64,000 bases of DNA from Pseudorasbora parva (lineage: Eukaryota; Chordata; Actinopteri; Cypriniformes; Gobionidae), in assembly GCF_024679245.1 (NCBI RefSeq), contig NC_090172.1:4089446-4153445 (forward strand). Reading direction: 5' to 3'. The position numbers and the translations under genes are program-made. Below the pieces are notes generated by a model that did not search any database, was not told the DNA's origin, and saw only the letters and a list, made by a program, of their open reading frames with translations. Below are positions 33,761-44,759 of the stretch, in pieces. Every line of letters begins with the position of its first letter. The stretch's first letter is position 1.

Positions 33761-34399
33761 ATGGATCCAGTGGTGTTGAGCTACCAGGACAGTCTGCTGC
33801 GGCGCTCAGATGTGGCCCTTTTAAGCGGACCCCACTGGCTTAACGATCAGGTCATAGGTTTCACCTTTGAGTACTTCACAACAGAGCGCTTCAAAAGTCT
33901 GGGCGAGGAGGTCTGCTTCATCAGCCCTGAAGTGGCTCAGTTCATCAAGTACTCCTCGTGTCAAGAGGAGCTCGCTGTTTTCCTGGAGCCGCTGAGTCTC
34001 GCGTCTCGCCGCTGGGTTTTTCTGGCTGTCAATGATAACTCCAATCAATCCGCCGGTGGCTCACATTGGAGCTTGCTTCTCTTTCGGCGTGACACCGGTC
34101 AGTTCACACACTTCGACTCCCAGAGTGGAAGTAACTCATTGCACGCCCGGCGTATCGCAGCCAAGTTGGAGGCTTTCCTAGGAGCTGGGGTGAAAGTGCC
34201 TTTTGTGGAGGAGCAATGTCCCTCGCAGCAGAATAGCTACGACTGCGGCATGTATGTTATTTGTAACGCAGAGGCTTTGTGTGAGAGTGCCAGAGTCGAA
34301 GGATGTCCTCACCTGCCCGCTCAGATCATAACACCCACCTACATTACACGGAAACGGACAGAATGGTGTTCGCTAATACAGAGACTTGCCACGGGATGA
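33761..34399 (+). CDS. senp8: Sentrin-specific protease 8 (NEDD8 protease, DEN1)
   Basis: Cysteine protease of the Ulp/SENP (C48) family that matures the ubiquitin-like protein NEDD8 and removes it from substrates. The frame encodes 212 residues, the length of human SENP8, with the family start MDPVVLSYQDSLLRRSDV. The catalytic set is complete: His102 in GGSHWSLL, Asp119 in HFDSQSGS, Cys162 in NSYDCGMY, with the oxyanion Gln in PSQQNSYD. FISPEVAQFIK and FLAVNDNSN are also family hallmarks. I chose the ATG at 33761, not the in-frame ATG at 33731, because CCCACAG at 33734-33740 looks like a splice acceptor, so 33731 would be intronic. The whole coding region lies in one exon, as in other vertebrates. 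No frameshift or missing key residue. Confidence 0.96.
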   Translation: MDPVVLSYQDSLLRRSDVALLSGPHWLNDQVIGFTFEYFTTERFKSLGEEVCFISPEVAQFIKYSSCQEELAVFLEPLSLASRRWVFLAVNDNSNQSAGGSHWSLLLFRRDTGQFTHFDSQSGSNSLHARRIAAKLEAFLGAGVKVPFVEEQCPSQQNSYDCGMYVICNAEALCESARVEGCPHLPAQIITPTYITRKRTEWCSLIQRLATG

Positions 34400-34505
34400 T
34401 CTCTTATATCATGAAGGTGATGAATTGTATTAGTTAGTATCATACTCAATCCTGCACAGAAGAAACAGCATGCACTTCGCAAAAGATTGTTTGCCAAACT
34501 CTTAA
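34400..34505 (+). other. senp8: senp8 3' flank, probable 3' UTR
   Basis: Follows the stop codon. No AATAAA signal is visible before the next repeat begins at 34506, so the transcript probably runs into the MITE. Confidence 0.3.
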
Positions 34506-35355
34506 AGGAATAGTTCACCAAAACTAGAAAATCCCATCATCATGTTCCCCACCTTCATGTCACTGCAAGATCCAGAAGTTTCACATAATGAATATAAATG
34601 GGGACCGGTCTGTCATGCTCCAAAAATTACGCCATTAAAGTAGTCCATAGGAATCATGCGCTATATGGTCATACGATGGCTTTGTGCCGGGGTAAAGAAA
34701 AAATTTAAGAAGTTATTTCCCTGAAATCTCATTTTTATTTGCATGTATTCAGTGATGGCACATGAAGAGAGAAAGGGGCTGAAAATATCCCAAATTTTTC
34801 ACAAAAATTCCCCCCACAAAAATGTCGAAATTTGAAAAAATAGTCAAAGCTTTCCAAAATGGCCCAAAAATGTATGACAATGAAACAAAATCACATTTAA
34901 AAAAATTCAAATTTTGTGGGGATTTAAAAAATCATTTTTTTTTTTTAACTTTCCAAAAATGTCCCAAAAATAGCAAAACTTTCCAAAAAAAATCCCCAAA
35001 ATTGTCCAACTTTTCAAAAAAAAGTACAAATTTTCACAATTTTCAGAAAACTTCTGGAAAGCTTCTGGAAACTGCAACCCTAGATTTGTCAATGAATGCG
35101 TCTTAACCAGTAATTTTGCCCCGACTTTGAAATTGTGATTTGGACTGAAGATCACACAGATCTGTTAAATGGCTTCAGAAGATTTATAACACTCAACTGC
35201 TTCTGTAACACTTGATGCTTTTTTTGTTTATATTTCGAGCTTGACATCATCAGACCCCATTCACTTTCACCATATGAACAGTCGGTGACATCTTCAATTA
35301 AGGAGATAAAATCACACATGAGGGCGAGTGAACGCTGAACGGATGCGCTGTTCCT
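34506..35355. repeat. TTAA MITE with AGGAATAGTTCACC ends
   Basis: The left edge AGGAATAGTTCACCAAAACT and right edge AACGGATGCGCTGTTCCT are imperfect inverted repeats, both beside TTAA (34502-34505 and 35356-35359). The middle contains a degenerate AAAATTTCCAAAA stretch at 34800-35050. No coding content. Confidence 0.65.
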
Positions 35356-35359
35356 TTAA

Positions 35360-35936
35360 GAATACATCTATAATCTTTTATTCGTTCATAAGGGAGAAGA
35401 GACTTGTGATCAGTGTAACCAAGCAGTTAGCAGCACAAGTTTGTAGATTGAGAATGTATTGTTGCTGAGTATTCGCTTGAAGTGAGTAAGTGAATGTGAT
35501 GCTTGTTTACAAGACCTTTTGCTCAGGGCTTATTTTGAGAAAAGTACAGATGACAGGGAACGTGATCTATGTTATTACTGTCGAAGCTACTGTTTGCCAT
35601 GGACATGTAGATTACAAACAATGGCCTGAACAACAATAGAGTGGCTTTTATTTTTTACCACGATCATCTTCTCACTCTGAGCTGAGAAGATGCTTCATAA
35701 CCTCACAAATGCATGATTGTATGACAGTTTATTCTTCAGCTGTATGAACTAAATGAAGCAGATAAGAATGAGCTTTTTTTTTTTTCATCCCAATAAAAAG
35801 CTGCATGCAGGGAACACAAGTGATTGTGTCCTAACTCCTGGGGAGATATTACTCCATTATTTTCTTTCTGTCATGTGTTTTACTGTACTTGTGTTGTTAC
35901 CATTGTCTTATTTATTTGCATATAAGATGGTTGTGC
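35360..35936. other. No gene recognised
   Basis: No supported feature between the MITE and the hAT end at 35938. Confidence 0.4.
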
Positions 35937-35937
35937 T

Positions 35938-36132
35938 TAGGGATGCACTGATATAAACATTTTGGGCCGATACTGATAACCGATAATCTTTGTCAGCCGA
36001 TAACCAATATATTGGCCGATAAATATACATTTTTGAGAGCCTGATTACAAAAACAAAAAGCTCACCATTAAAATCCATGTCCCATGTAAAAAACACACAT
36101 TTATGATGTTCTCATTATAATTTATGAAGCCT
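35938..36132 (+). mobile_element. hAT left-end fragment (TAGGGATGCACTGATA)
   Basis: TAGGGATGCACTGATATAAA with GCCGATA/TATTGGCCGATAA repeats resembles the end of the complete hAT at 9498. The other terminus is missing. Confidence 0.45.
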
Positions 36133-36330
36133 ACACTGCAAAAAATGCTTTTCTCACTTAGTATTTTTGTCTTGTTTCTAGTCTAAATATCAAAAAAATC
36201 TTAAAACAAGAAATATTTACTAGACTAGGCAAAAAATTGTCTTGTTTTGGGGAAAAATAACTCAAAATGAAGAGAGTTTTTGCTTAAAATAAGCTAAATA
36301 ATCTGCCAATGTGGTGAGAAAAATCTAGTT
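36133..36330. repeat. Single arm of a TTTGTCTTGTTTCTAG foldback MITE
   Basis: CACTGCAAAAAATGCTTTTC, then GTATTTTTGTCTTGTTTCTA match the left arm of the complete foldback element at 54687-55049. The right arm is absent here. Confidence 0.6.
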
Positions 36331-36884
36331 TTCTGTTTGAATTGAACATACATGAACATGAACTTAAATTTACTGAGTTTCGACTAAAAATGAGTATTGA
36401 CAGCTTTACTTAATAAGTGTTTGTTCGGTCAATTTAACATTGCTGAGTAAAACTAACAAACTGGGCAGTGGATCTGTAGTTCCCAGCATGCTTTGCAAGG
36501 GACTGCATTAGGAGAGTAAATATAGGGATTAAAGGGGGGGTGAAATGCTGTTTCATGCATACTGATCTTTTTACACTGTTAAAGACTTGGAATCCCATAC
36601 TAAACATAGACAAAGTTTCAAAAGTTAAGGTGGACGTTTGATGGGAGTATTTCTTTGTCAAAAATACTACTTCCGGTTAGTCATAAGTTTCGGCAAGTTT
36701 TTTTCGATCATGGGTCCACTTGACGTTAATAGGGGCTGAATTTCCTTGTATGGGCCGTACGGGCAATTCTACCGGAAGAGCTTGAGAGAGAGAGAGGGAG
36801 AGAGCGAAAGTAACAGGCTACGCCCATCAAAGCGCTGGCTCGTAGGCTGCGCTGCACAGGTGATGTGACTTCAAGAAATTAACA

Positions 36885-37152
36885 ATGTCACCAAAAAAGT
36901 GCGTGTTTGGTTGCCAGACCAAGACAGTCCTGCACAGATTGCCAAAAAACCCCGCGTTAAGGCAACAGTGGATGTAATTTGCTTTTCCGGATCAGCAACT
37001 GAGTTGTGCAAAGGTTTATGTCTGTTCGCTGCATTTCGGTGCCGACTGTTTCATAAACAAGGCCCAGCTCGACGCCGGATTTTCCCAATCGCCTAATGCT
37101 GAAGGGTGGAGCAGTCCCAACGATAAAGGTCCCAACGTTAGAACCGCAGGCG
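36885..37152 (+). pseudogene. THAP zinc-finger exon in copy 3, one nonsense codon
   Basis: From the ATG at 36885 the frame reads MSPKKCVFGCQTKTVLHRLP, then NPALRQQWM, a TAA codon, and FAFPDQQLSC, VYVCSLHFGADCF and FINKAQLDAGF. The THAP layout is clear: C-x3-C pair, conserved Trp, FP motif, and C-x2-H in CSLHF. The exon reaches a GTGAGT donor at 37153 after a small frame disturbance near SQSPNAEG, where copy 1 reads DRLMLKDGAVPTL. The same TAA in all three copies shows that the amplified parent was already unable to make the full protein. Confidence 0.75.
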
Positions 37153-37625
37153 GTGAGTTAGACTGCTTCAAATGTCTGTGTTTTTGCCAATGCCCATCAA
37201 GTAGCCCAAACATGATCACGTATAGTTAATTGATCAATGGAGCATGCGATGTGTAGTGCGTGTACATTTGTTTAGCTGGCCACTATATGTGTAACTTTAT
37301 GTTTGTGTATTGTAAAAGCACTCCAAACAACAATACACAAAGAGGGGGGAAATATGTTGAACTAAATAAGCGCGCTTCTTCATTCAAATGCGCTACTATT
37401 CCGTGTCTTTCTATGTAAACACTAACCTGCCGTGCAAAACCAATCCGCTTACTAAAATTGTCTACACAAACCACGCGTAAACACACACACACATACACAC
37501 GTGCACAACTGCACTTCCCACATGTACACCTTCAAAGAAAAAAAATACGACGATATAATTCAAGTATAAATATGTAAATAACACAAGCCGCTAAGCATAT
37601 TATATAGTTAGTGTATAACTTGTAC

Positions 37626-37735
37626 CAGATAGAGACGTCCTGCTCTAGTCGTTTTTGCTGCTGCTCCTGTTCAACTGCAGCCTCTGGGTCTGATTCCGGA
37701 TCATAGATGTATGGCTGTATCTGATTAAAAGCCAT
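37626..37735 (-). pseudogene. P2X7-like first exon in copy 3
   Basis: The minus-strand ATG at 37735 opens MAFNQIQPYIYDPESDPEA and the frame stays open to DVSIW. It is followed by the same GTACAAG donor, here read as GGTACAAG. Only one residue differs from copy 1. Confidence 0.55.
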
Positions 37736-38555
37736 ATTTTTATTTTGAATAAAGTTTTTTCCCGCTGTTAGGGATGACACAGCTTTACGACGCACTCAAC
37801 ACAATAACATCGGCGCGCACACGTCATTATTTAGCTCCGCTCACACGATACGCCCCCACCCGATCGGCTTTTTTCGGAAAGACTCGGAACAGCGCATCTT
37901 TCTTATATAATTATAAAAAAATAAAGACTTTTTATGCAGGATGCAATGCTACTCTATAGGTACTCAAGATTGACATGACACTGACTGAAAGTGAGTGTTT
38001 CACCCCCCCCCCCCCCCCTTTAAAGTGTTATTTTATGTGTTTTTCAGTAAAGGGAAATATCTTGTTAGTTTGTTAGTGTTTAATGTTGTGTTGGACATTG
38101 AGGAGTTTCTGTAATTTTGTGGTTACCATTTTGCAGAAGACTGGTGCCTGTGTTTAGGCTGGGGTTTATTTCACTCATACACATTTATTGGATGGAAATC
38201 CTGTCTTCAGTTAAACTGAGTTTGTCCAATGAGTTATTTTTCCATTTTACATCCACTTACCCTAGAGCAAATGGTAAATTGAATAGGGTAAATTAAATAG
38301 ATAAATGTGTTCACCTAACATAATAACCTTTTATAAATTCAACCTACCATTATTAAGTAAACTGCACATATAAATGTTGCGTAACTGTGATAAATTCAAA
38401 TGGTTTGTATTTACTCAAATAAATTTTGTCAGCTTTACTTGAATTTCTTTTGATCATATAACTAAATTGTTATTTGTAATGCTCAATAGTTGTGTGGAAC
38501 CACTTCACGTTGCTTTCTTAAGTAAATTCAACAAGTCATTTCTTTGAGTGTACTC

Positions 38556-39184
38556 AGTTTAAATGAATTATGCTAAGCTATGTTAAAAGTGCTTCCGCTG
38601 GACCCGGAGATCGGCTGAATGGATTTGAAAACGGTCAAATGAAGTTGGAAAATGAAAATGTTCCTTTAAATTTGGTCAAAATGAATGGAAACCTTTAAGA
38701 ACATTTAAATAAATTAAGTTTACAGAAAATTGGAGTGTGCATGGATTAAAATACATTTTGAAAACATAATTTTGCCTTTGAATATTGTTGTGGACAATGG
38801 TCTTGGAGTCATGCATAGCATTCAAATAAATCTTAATCTTAAAATTATAATGAATTATTAGTCAAAAATCCAACTGTCATTTTTGCGTATGCAACAAACG
38901 ACCCGTTTTATACGAAGCTCTCAGTCCATAATTGACAGGTTATGCGTGTTGATGGCTGAGGGGCCCCACATTTGCAGGGTTTTCTCAACAGTACGCTCTG
39001 TATGAAAGCTCCTCGGGGTCCTCAGGTGTTTCACATTACCTCTCTGAGGGGGTCCTGACCTTCATGATCTCAGTTCTGGGACTGTACATCTCACACACAT
39101 CCTCTGAAACGGCACTGTAATGCACTGCAGATCTCCACAGTCGTGTAAACACATTCAGGGCCTTCTTCACGTCGCTCTAAAAGC
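38556..39184. other. No gene recognised
   Basis: No supported gene or repeat boundary. Confidence 0.4.
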
Positions 39185-39188
39185 TTAA

Positions 39189-39823
39189 AGGAACACTCCA
39201 CGTTTTTTTGTAGAAATAGGGCTTATTCAACTTCTTCCCTACATTTAGATATGAAAAATGCATTTTTGTCTCATTTTGTGTATGCATTGTTTTAGTTTGG
39301 CAGGGTCGCCGCTAGCTTAGCTTAGCATAATGAATGGAATCCTATGTTGCCAGCTAGCATGTCCCGAGTAAAAGTGATCCAAAAAAACCCCACCTAATTA
39401 CTTCTTGTGTCCTGTGTATTCACAACGAGTACAAACAGCGATACAGATTAAGACTAGGCGATTTATTATTGACTATATTATGGGGAAGCACAGGCGAAGC
39501 AGAGATATCACGGCTCTCATCCTCTGCGCCCAAGTAGCAGTGCTTCCCCATAATATAGTCCCAATCTGCATCGCTATTTGTTCTCATTGTGAATACGCAG
39601 GCCACAAGAAGTAATAAGGTGTTTTTTTGTTTTGTTTTTCACTTTTATTCGGGACATGCTTGCTGGCAACATAGGATTCCATTCATTATGCTAAGCTAAG
39701 CTAGCGGCGACCCTGCCAAACTAAAACAATGCATACACTGAGACAAAAATGCATTTCCCTACATATCTAAATGTAGGAAAGAAGTTGAATAAGCCCTATT
39801 TCTAAAAATGGTGGAGTGTTCCT
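39189..39823. repeat. Long foldback TTAA element with AGGAACACTCCAC ends
   Basis: Two arms of about 300 bases are reverse complements, including AGGAACACTCCAC, GGGCTTATTCAACTTCTT, GCTAGCTTAGCTTAGCATAA and ATAATATAGTC. TTAA lies at 39185-39188 and 39824-39827. The centre is near 39505. The open frames inside read through the palindrome on both strands and are not genes. Confidence 0.85.
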
Positions 39824-40084
39824 TTAAATACAGCCCACTGGCTAACTGGTGTGTTGGGTTTTTATCATTCTGTAGGTGAGAATATGTCAAAGACTGTCAT
39901 TCATATTTCAATCTATTAAATGCAGTTCATACATAAGTGCAATTATGTCAGGGTGACATTGTCATAATGAAGAGACTTGTTCTAAAGACTAAAAAACTAA
40001 GGGATATTAGCATATTAAATCTGCTGAATGTGTCATTTAAAAACATTTGTATGCTTTTTACTATTTTGTGATGTATTTTGGGGT

Positions 40085-40215
40085 TTTAATTGGTAATTAC
40101 TATAAATTATGCATAATTACATGCAACTAACCCTAAAACAAACCCTAATCTTACCATTACCCTAAAGTAAGTACATTTAATTAATATTACTCAGTACTTA
40201 AATGTATAATTGACC
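40085..40215. repeat. Fish repeat, ACATGCAACTAACCCTAA type
   Basis: TATGCATAATTACATGCAAC, then TAACCCTAAAACAAACCCTA matches segments at 44800-45200. CCCTAA motifs are irregular and embedded in a dispersed repeat, so this is not telomeric. Confidence 0.5.
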
Positions 40216-40387
40216 CTTCGCTAAGCCCCGCCCCCCGTAGTTACTGTTGCTACGCCTGTCAAGCTTTCACGCCTGGCACGTCTATTACAGTATATATGTG
40301 CCGGTGTCAGACATTTCCCAGGAGATAATTAGTCATTTCTGGCGAACGGGAAATATCTGAGAGAGTAAGAAAAAAGGGACTGCAGTA

Positions 40388-41215
40388 TGATAGATCTCCT
40401 CATGCTGAACAACTTTGCCTCTAGAACCATTTTTGGCTATTAATTTGTTAAATAAATATTTGCAATAATGTTAAAAACCTACTTTTGCGAACTAGTCCCT
40501 GGTTTTTTGCCCAATCAGAACCAAACCAGTCTAGGACAATTCTCTGGACTCTCTAGATTAATAATTATCAAAAAAAAGTTGATTTCTTGCATTTGGATGG
40601 CTATAACAGAGCCATTTAGAAAAGAGGTGTGGCAAAATACACTCAAAAGCCTATAAATCCTAAGGGGAAACTCAAAACTTCACGAAAATTGTTGGGTATA
40701 TGTGGCATAACATGTTGAAGACACATGCAAAGTTTTATGGAGATCGGAGTATAGGGGGCGCTATAAGTGTTAAAAAGCTTTGAAAACCAAGTATTCCCTC
40801 TGGTGAATTGCTTGTAAATTGTATTTTCCATCTCTGTAATTGCATATATTGTGATAGATCTTCTCATACTGAACAACTTTGCCTCTATAACCAATACTGT
40901 CAATCAAATCTTTATTTAAATATTCACAATTATGTTAAAAACCTCGTTTTGCAAACTAGTCCTAGGTTTTTTGCCTGATAGGAACCAAACCACAGCAGTA
41001 TGATTCTCTGCACTCTCCTGATCAATTCATATTTAGACTTTATAAAGTCACTATTATAATATTTAAAATCACATTTTGTCAGTTTATCACTTCATTTCAC
41101 CTGATATCTCTCAAATTCATTCAGTGCTTAAAAGCCTTTCATGCAAAAGGTGTCAAATACTTAAAAACCTTAAATGGCTTGAACCCCGCTAAATGCTGCT
41201 CGCAGCTTTAATTAT
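40388..41215. repeat. Diverged direct duplication, period ~467 bp
   Basis: Bases 40388-40520 (GATAGATCTCCTCATGCTGA, ACAACTTTGCCTCTA, AACTAGTCCCTGGTTTTTTG) recur at 40855-40990 with many mismatches. Between the copies lies a GGGGGCGCTATAAGTGTT motif common in fish repeats. The right edge near 41211 reads CTGCTCGCAGCTTTAATTA. Family unresolved. Confidence 0.55.
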
Positions 41216-41669
41216 TATTACATTCAAAACATCGTGGGCAAATGACACAATATGCTGATTCCGATAAAAACTTGCATAAGAATACTGCTTCAGAATAAAT
41301 TATATTTACACCACCAAAAAAAATCCAGACAGGCAACTATATCAGTGATCTGTCGCTATAGCTAAACTGATCATAATTGTGGTGTAGTATTTTATTGTAT
41401 CCTTACATACCTAGGTATGGGCCTATTTATCCAACGTCATCCCCACTTTTAAATACAAGTTTTACGTTTTCATATGCATATTTCATATGAATTAGATGGG
41501 ATTATAACTGTTGAGTTATAATAATCCAATGTCAAATTTATCTTCGATAATAATAATTCCATGTTATTTTGGTTGGGTTTAATGATAATAATAGAGTCCT
41601 AAACATACAGCAGACAAAAGCATAACAGACTCAAGCCCTATGGAGTGAACAGGCTTTTGACATGCAAGC
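41216..41669. other. No gene recognised
   Basis: AT-rich single-copy-looking DNA. Confidence 0.4.
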
Positions 41670-41759
41670 TTGAGAACACTAATGAAAGAGCGCGTTCTCT
41701 TCGCCCGGTGGACACTTCAAACACACGTTCTGCACTGCCTGTTGGGTTTACCCGTTTAC

Positions 41760-42055
41760 ATGTTCATAACGAGCGCTTTTTCTGAAACAAAACGCACGTA
41801 TTTGACGCGCGTTTTTGTTAAGATAAACGCACGTCGAAAACGCGCGTTTTGGTCATTCCAAAGCGCACGTCAAGAACGCGCGTTTTTAATAAGCAAATCA
41901 CACGTCAAGGACGCGCGTTTTGGTAGACAAAAACGCACGTTTTTGACGCGCGTTTTCCATGATACCAAAGCGCGCGTTAAGAGCGCGCGTTTTTGTGCCA
42001 AAACACACGTCGAGGACGCGCGTTTTGCAGTGAAAACGCGCGCTTTTGACGCGTC
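41760..42055. repeat. CpG-rich ~34-bp tandem repeat (GACGCGCGTTTT)
   Basis: About eight degenerate units of 32-38 bases, each with an AAACGCACGT half and a GACGCGCGTTTT half, so each unit is nearly palindromic. An open frame of 159 codons (41670-42149) crosses the array and repeats RAF/ARF-like tripeptides. Unit lengths vary and there is no known domain, so I do not call a gene. CpG density is far above the surroundings. Confidence 0.8.
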
Positions 42056-43194
42056 AGTGTGCAATCAGACGTCCGACCAGGCGATTGTGAATACTCTGGC
42101 TTGCCATAGCTGCGTGGCGTGTCCGTTTTTGTTTCGGCTCACATGTTAACAGGTTGGAGTTTGCACACTGCCTGTGACGCGCGGAAAACGCGTGCATGCT
42201 GGAAATAGAAGAGCGCCTATTTTTCACACGTGTTGGGAGCGTCTCCAGTCAAAATAGAATAGGAAAAGATGTTTATATATCATTTTGACACGAATACATA
42301 TTATTAAATTACATTTTCATGTTTGAAAGTCTGTAGGTTTACATAAATGCAGATATAGGCCTAATTGTAATAATAAAAAACGTCAATTATCGATTTTGAA
42401 ATATTGCAACTGTCAGTACAGAACGAAATATTCTGTAGCCTATTTTGCCGTCAATACCATAGATATGTGGCTACTCCCGACGTTTTCTTTGCTGTATCAG
42501 TAGGCTATTTATGTTTAACATTAGGAATAGGGCTTCCCTCCGCATCAATAGCAGCAGCAGCGCCGCGTCAGACACGCTTCTAGTGTGCAAAGGCAGAGAA
42601 AACGCCACGCAGCCCCGTGGCTGATCCGCAACAGAAACGCCACGCGCATCCGCGGCATGACAGTGAAAAAAGTTACATGTAGAGTGCATTATGGGCGCCA
42701 ATATTCCGTTTAAAACCGGAATAGTCCTGGGATGAAACTGCTCACTTAGAGGATGGATACCCTCGGTCACATCAGCGCGATTAGACATTGAACATTTTAA
42801 ATTTAAAACAGCTTATTATGTAGGTAACGTAGCCAATGTGTCCGATGCTTTCACTTGATGCAAACGTTTGTTTTTGTGATTAAAATACATCAAATATTAC
42901 CAAAACATCTGTCTTCCTGTGTGCAGAAATTTGTTTATGTAGCCGTGACAACAAAACGCGTGCGCGCATGCCTGTGATGCTCCGTGCGCACCGCGCCAAC
43001 CCCATAGACTGTGGCCAACCCGCAAGCCTTGCACTTCTGAAAGTCTGAGGAGCCACTCGTGTTGCTACCATAGATAAACATAATAAATAATAGACTTAAT
43101 TACATAATATACTTTATTATGTACATCTATGGTTGCTACTACTCTCCGGCGCCGCCATCTTAATTTTGAGTCTGACGAATCGACGCGCATATTT
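42056..43194. other. No gene; probable interior of a hAT-like element
   Basis: Bases 42595-42665 (AACGCCACGCAGCC and AACGCCACGCGCATCCGCGG) look like interior repeat motifs. No transposase is evident. The left end of the element whose right end is at 43255 was not found. Confidence 0.3.
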
Positions 43195-43255
43195 TGCGTC
43201 GACGTATTTTTTGCGTCGACGTCATCGATGACGTCGACGCGTTGTCCCAGCCCTA
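43195..43255. mobile_element. hAT-like right end with 28-bp perfect palindrome
   Basis: Ends GTTGTCCCAGCCCTAA, which in reverse is TTAGGGCTGGGACAAC, a hAT-type terminus. Just inside, bases 43213-43240 form a perfect palindrome (starts GCGTCGACGTCATC) with two SalI-like GTCGAC sites and a GACGTCATC core. Confidence 0.6.
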
Positions 43256-43316
43256 AGTAACATGTAACTATGTCACCTTAAAATAATGTGTTACCACTAT
43301 TTCTTAGAAAAAAATA

Positions 43317-44702
43317 CAACCCCAAATCAGAAAAAGTTGGGACAGTTTGGAAAACGCAAATAAAAAAAAGAAAGAAGTGATTTCTAAATTTACCTTGACT
43401 TGTATTTCATTGCAGACAATATGAACACAAAATATTTCATGTTTGTCTGGTCAACTTCATGTAATTTGTAAATATGCATCCTTTCCTGTCATTCAGACCT
43501 GCAACATATTTCAAAAAAAGTTGGGACAGGAGCAATTTAGGGCTAGTAATGAGGTAAAAGGCTTAAATAATGATGTGATTTGAAACAGGTGATGTCAACA
43601 GGTGATTGAAATTATGATTTGGTACAAAAGCAGCATCCAAGAAAGATCTAATCCTTTAGGAGCAAAGATGGGCCGAGGATCGCCAGTTTGCCAACAAATA
43701 CATGAGAAAATTATTGAAATGTTTAAAAATCAATGTTCCTCAAAGAAAGATAGGAAGAGATTTGGATATTTCACATTCAACAGTGCATAACATAATTACA
43801 AGATTCAAGGAATCTGGAGGAATTTCAGTGCGTAAAGGACAAGGCCGCAAGCCTAAGCTTAACAACCGTGATCTCCGATCCCTCAGGCGGCACTGCATCA
43901 AGAATCGTCATTCATCTAGAAGCGATATCACCACATGGGCTCAGGACTACTTTGGCAAACCTTAGTCAAGTACCACAATACGTAGTTACATCCACAATGC
44001 CAGTTAAAACTGTACTGTGCCAAAAGGAAGCCTTATGTTAACAGTGTCCAGAAGCGCCGTCGACTTCTCTGGGCTCGGAGGCATCTGGGATGGACCATCA
44101 CACAGTGGAAATGTGTGCTGTGGTCAGATGAATCAGTATTTCAGGTATTTTTGGGAGGAATGGACGCCGTGTGCTCCGGACCAAAGAAGAAAAAGATCAT
44201 CCAGACTGTTACCAGCAAAGGGTCCAAAAGCCAGGGTCTGTCATGGTATGGGGTTGTGTCAGTGCCCTTGGCAAAGGTAACTTGCACTTCTGTGAAGGCA
44301 CCATTAATGCTGAAAAGTACATAGAGATTTTGGAGCATCTTTTCCAGGGATGTCCATGCATATTTCAACAAGACAATGCAAAACCACATTCTGCACACAT
44401 TACAAAGTCCTGGCTGCGGAGGAAGAGGGTACGGGTACTGGACTGGCCTGCCTGCAGTCCCGACCTGTCTCCAATAGAGAATGTGTGGCGCATTTTGAAG
44501 CGCAAAATGCGACAACGAAGACCCCGTACTGTTGCCCACCTTAAGACTTGTTTGCAGGGAGAATGGGACAAAATTACACCTGAAACACTTCATCACTTGG
44601 TGTCTTCAGTCCCTAAACGTCTTTTAAGTGTTGTGAAAAGGAATGGCAACATTACAAAGTGGTAAATGCTTTATTGTCCCAACTTTTTCTGATTTGGGGT
44701 TG
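43317..44702 (+). mobile_element. Tc1-like transposon A with TA target duplication
   Basis: Terminal inverted repeats CAACCCCAAATCAGAAAAAG and CTTTTTCTGATTTGGGGTTG bound 1386 bases and each is next to TA, the Tc1/mariner target. GTTGGGACAG inner motifs recur at 43334 and 43525. It carries one transposase gene with frameshifts. Confidence 0.93.
43668..44665 (+). pseudogene. Tc1-type DD34E transposase, frameshifted
   Basis: Cut-and-paste transposase. From the ATG at 43668 (MGRGSPVCQQIHEKIIEMFK) the frame shifts near 43735 into VPQRKIGRDLDISHSTVHNI, the helix-turn-helix that binds the terminal repeats. A stop at 43963 and further shifts follow. The catalytic part survives in pieces: SDESVF (first Asp) near 44125, FQQDNAKPH (second Asp) and SPIENVWR (Glu) in the frame 44171-44665, with 34 residues between the last two acids. 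The C-terminus ends NITKW. At least three breaks, so it makes no active enzyme. Confidence 0.9.
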
Positions 44703-44759
44703 TACATTGATGACCCAGTTTAAATACAGATTCATCTTTCCAGCGCTGAAGTACCACTT

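Larger units (their letters stand above)
36533..38019 (-). mobile_element. TTAA-flanked Kolobok-like element, copy 3 (inverted)
   Basis: Inverted relative to copies 1 and 2: starts AGGGGGGGTGAAATGCTG and ends AGTGTTTCACC followed by a run of C to 38018, with TTAA at 36529-36532 and 38020-38023. The terminal C tract has grown to about 17 bases. It holds the best-preserved THAP exon (plus strand) and an open P2X7-like exon (minus strand). Confidence 0.8.
36340..38555. repeat. Probable MITE host interrupted by Kolobok-like copy 3
   Basis: Bases on both sides of copy 3 look like flanks of a single older repeat: CAGTGGATCTGTAGTTCCCAGC to the left, and AGTAAATTCAACAAGTCATT, then GAGTGTAC at the right edge. 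Pairing of the arms is weak, so the limits are approximate. Confidence 0.3.

Noticed and set aside
39405..39614. Overlapping frames on both strands
   Set aside because: Produced by the palindromic symmetry of the TTAA foldback element.
41670..42149. 159-codon frame over the CpG-rich array
   Set aside because: Unit length varies and there is no domain or conserved start. It is more likely a by-product of low stop frequency in GC-rich repeats. Kept as a repeat and a finding.
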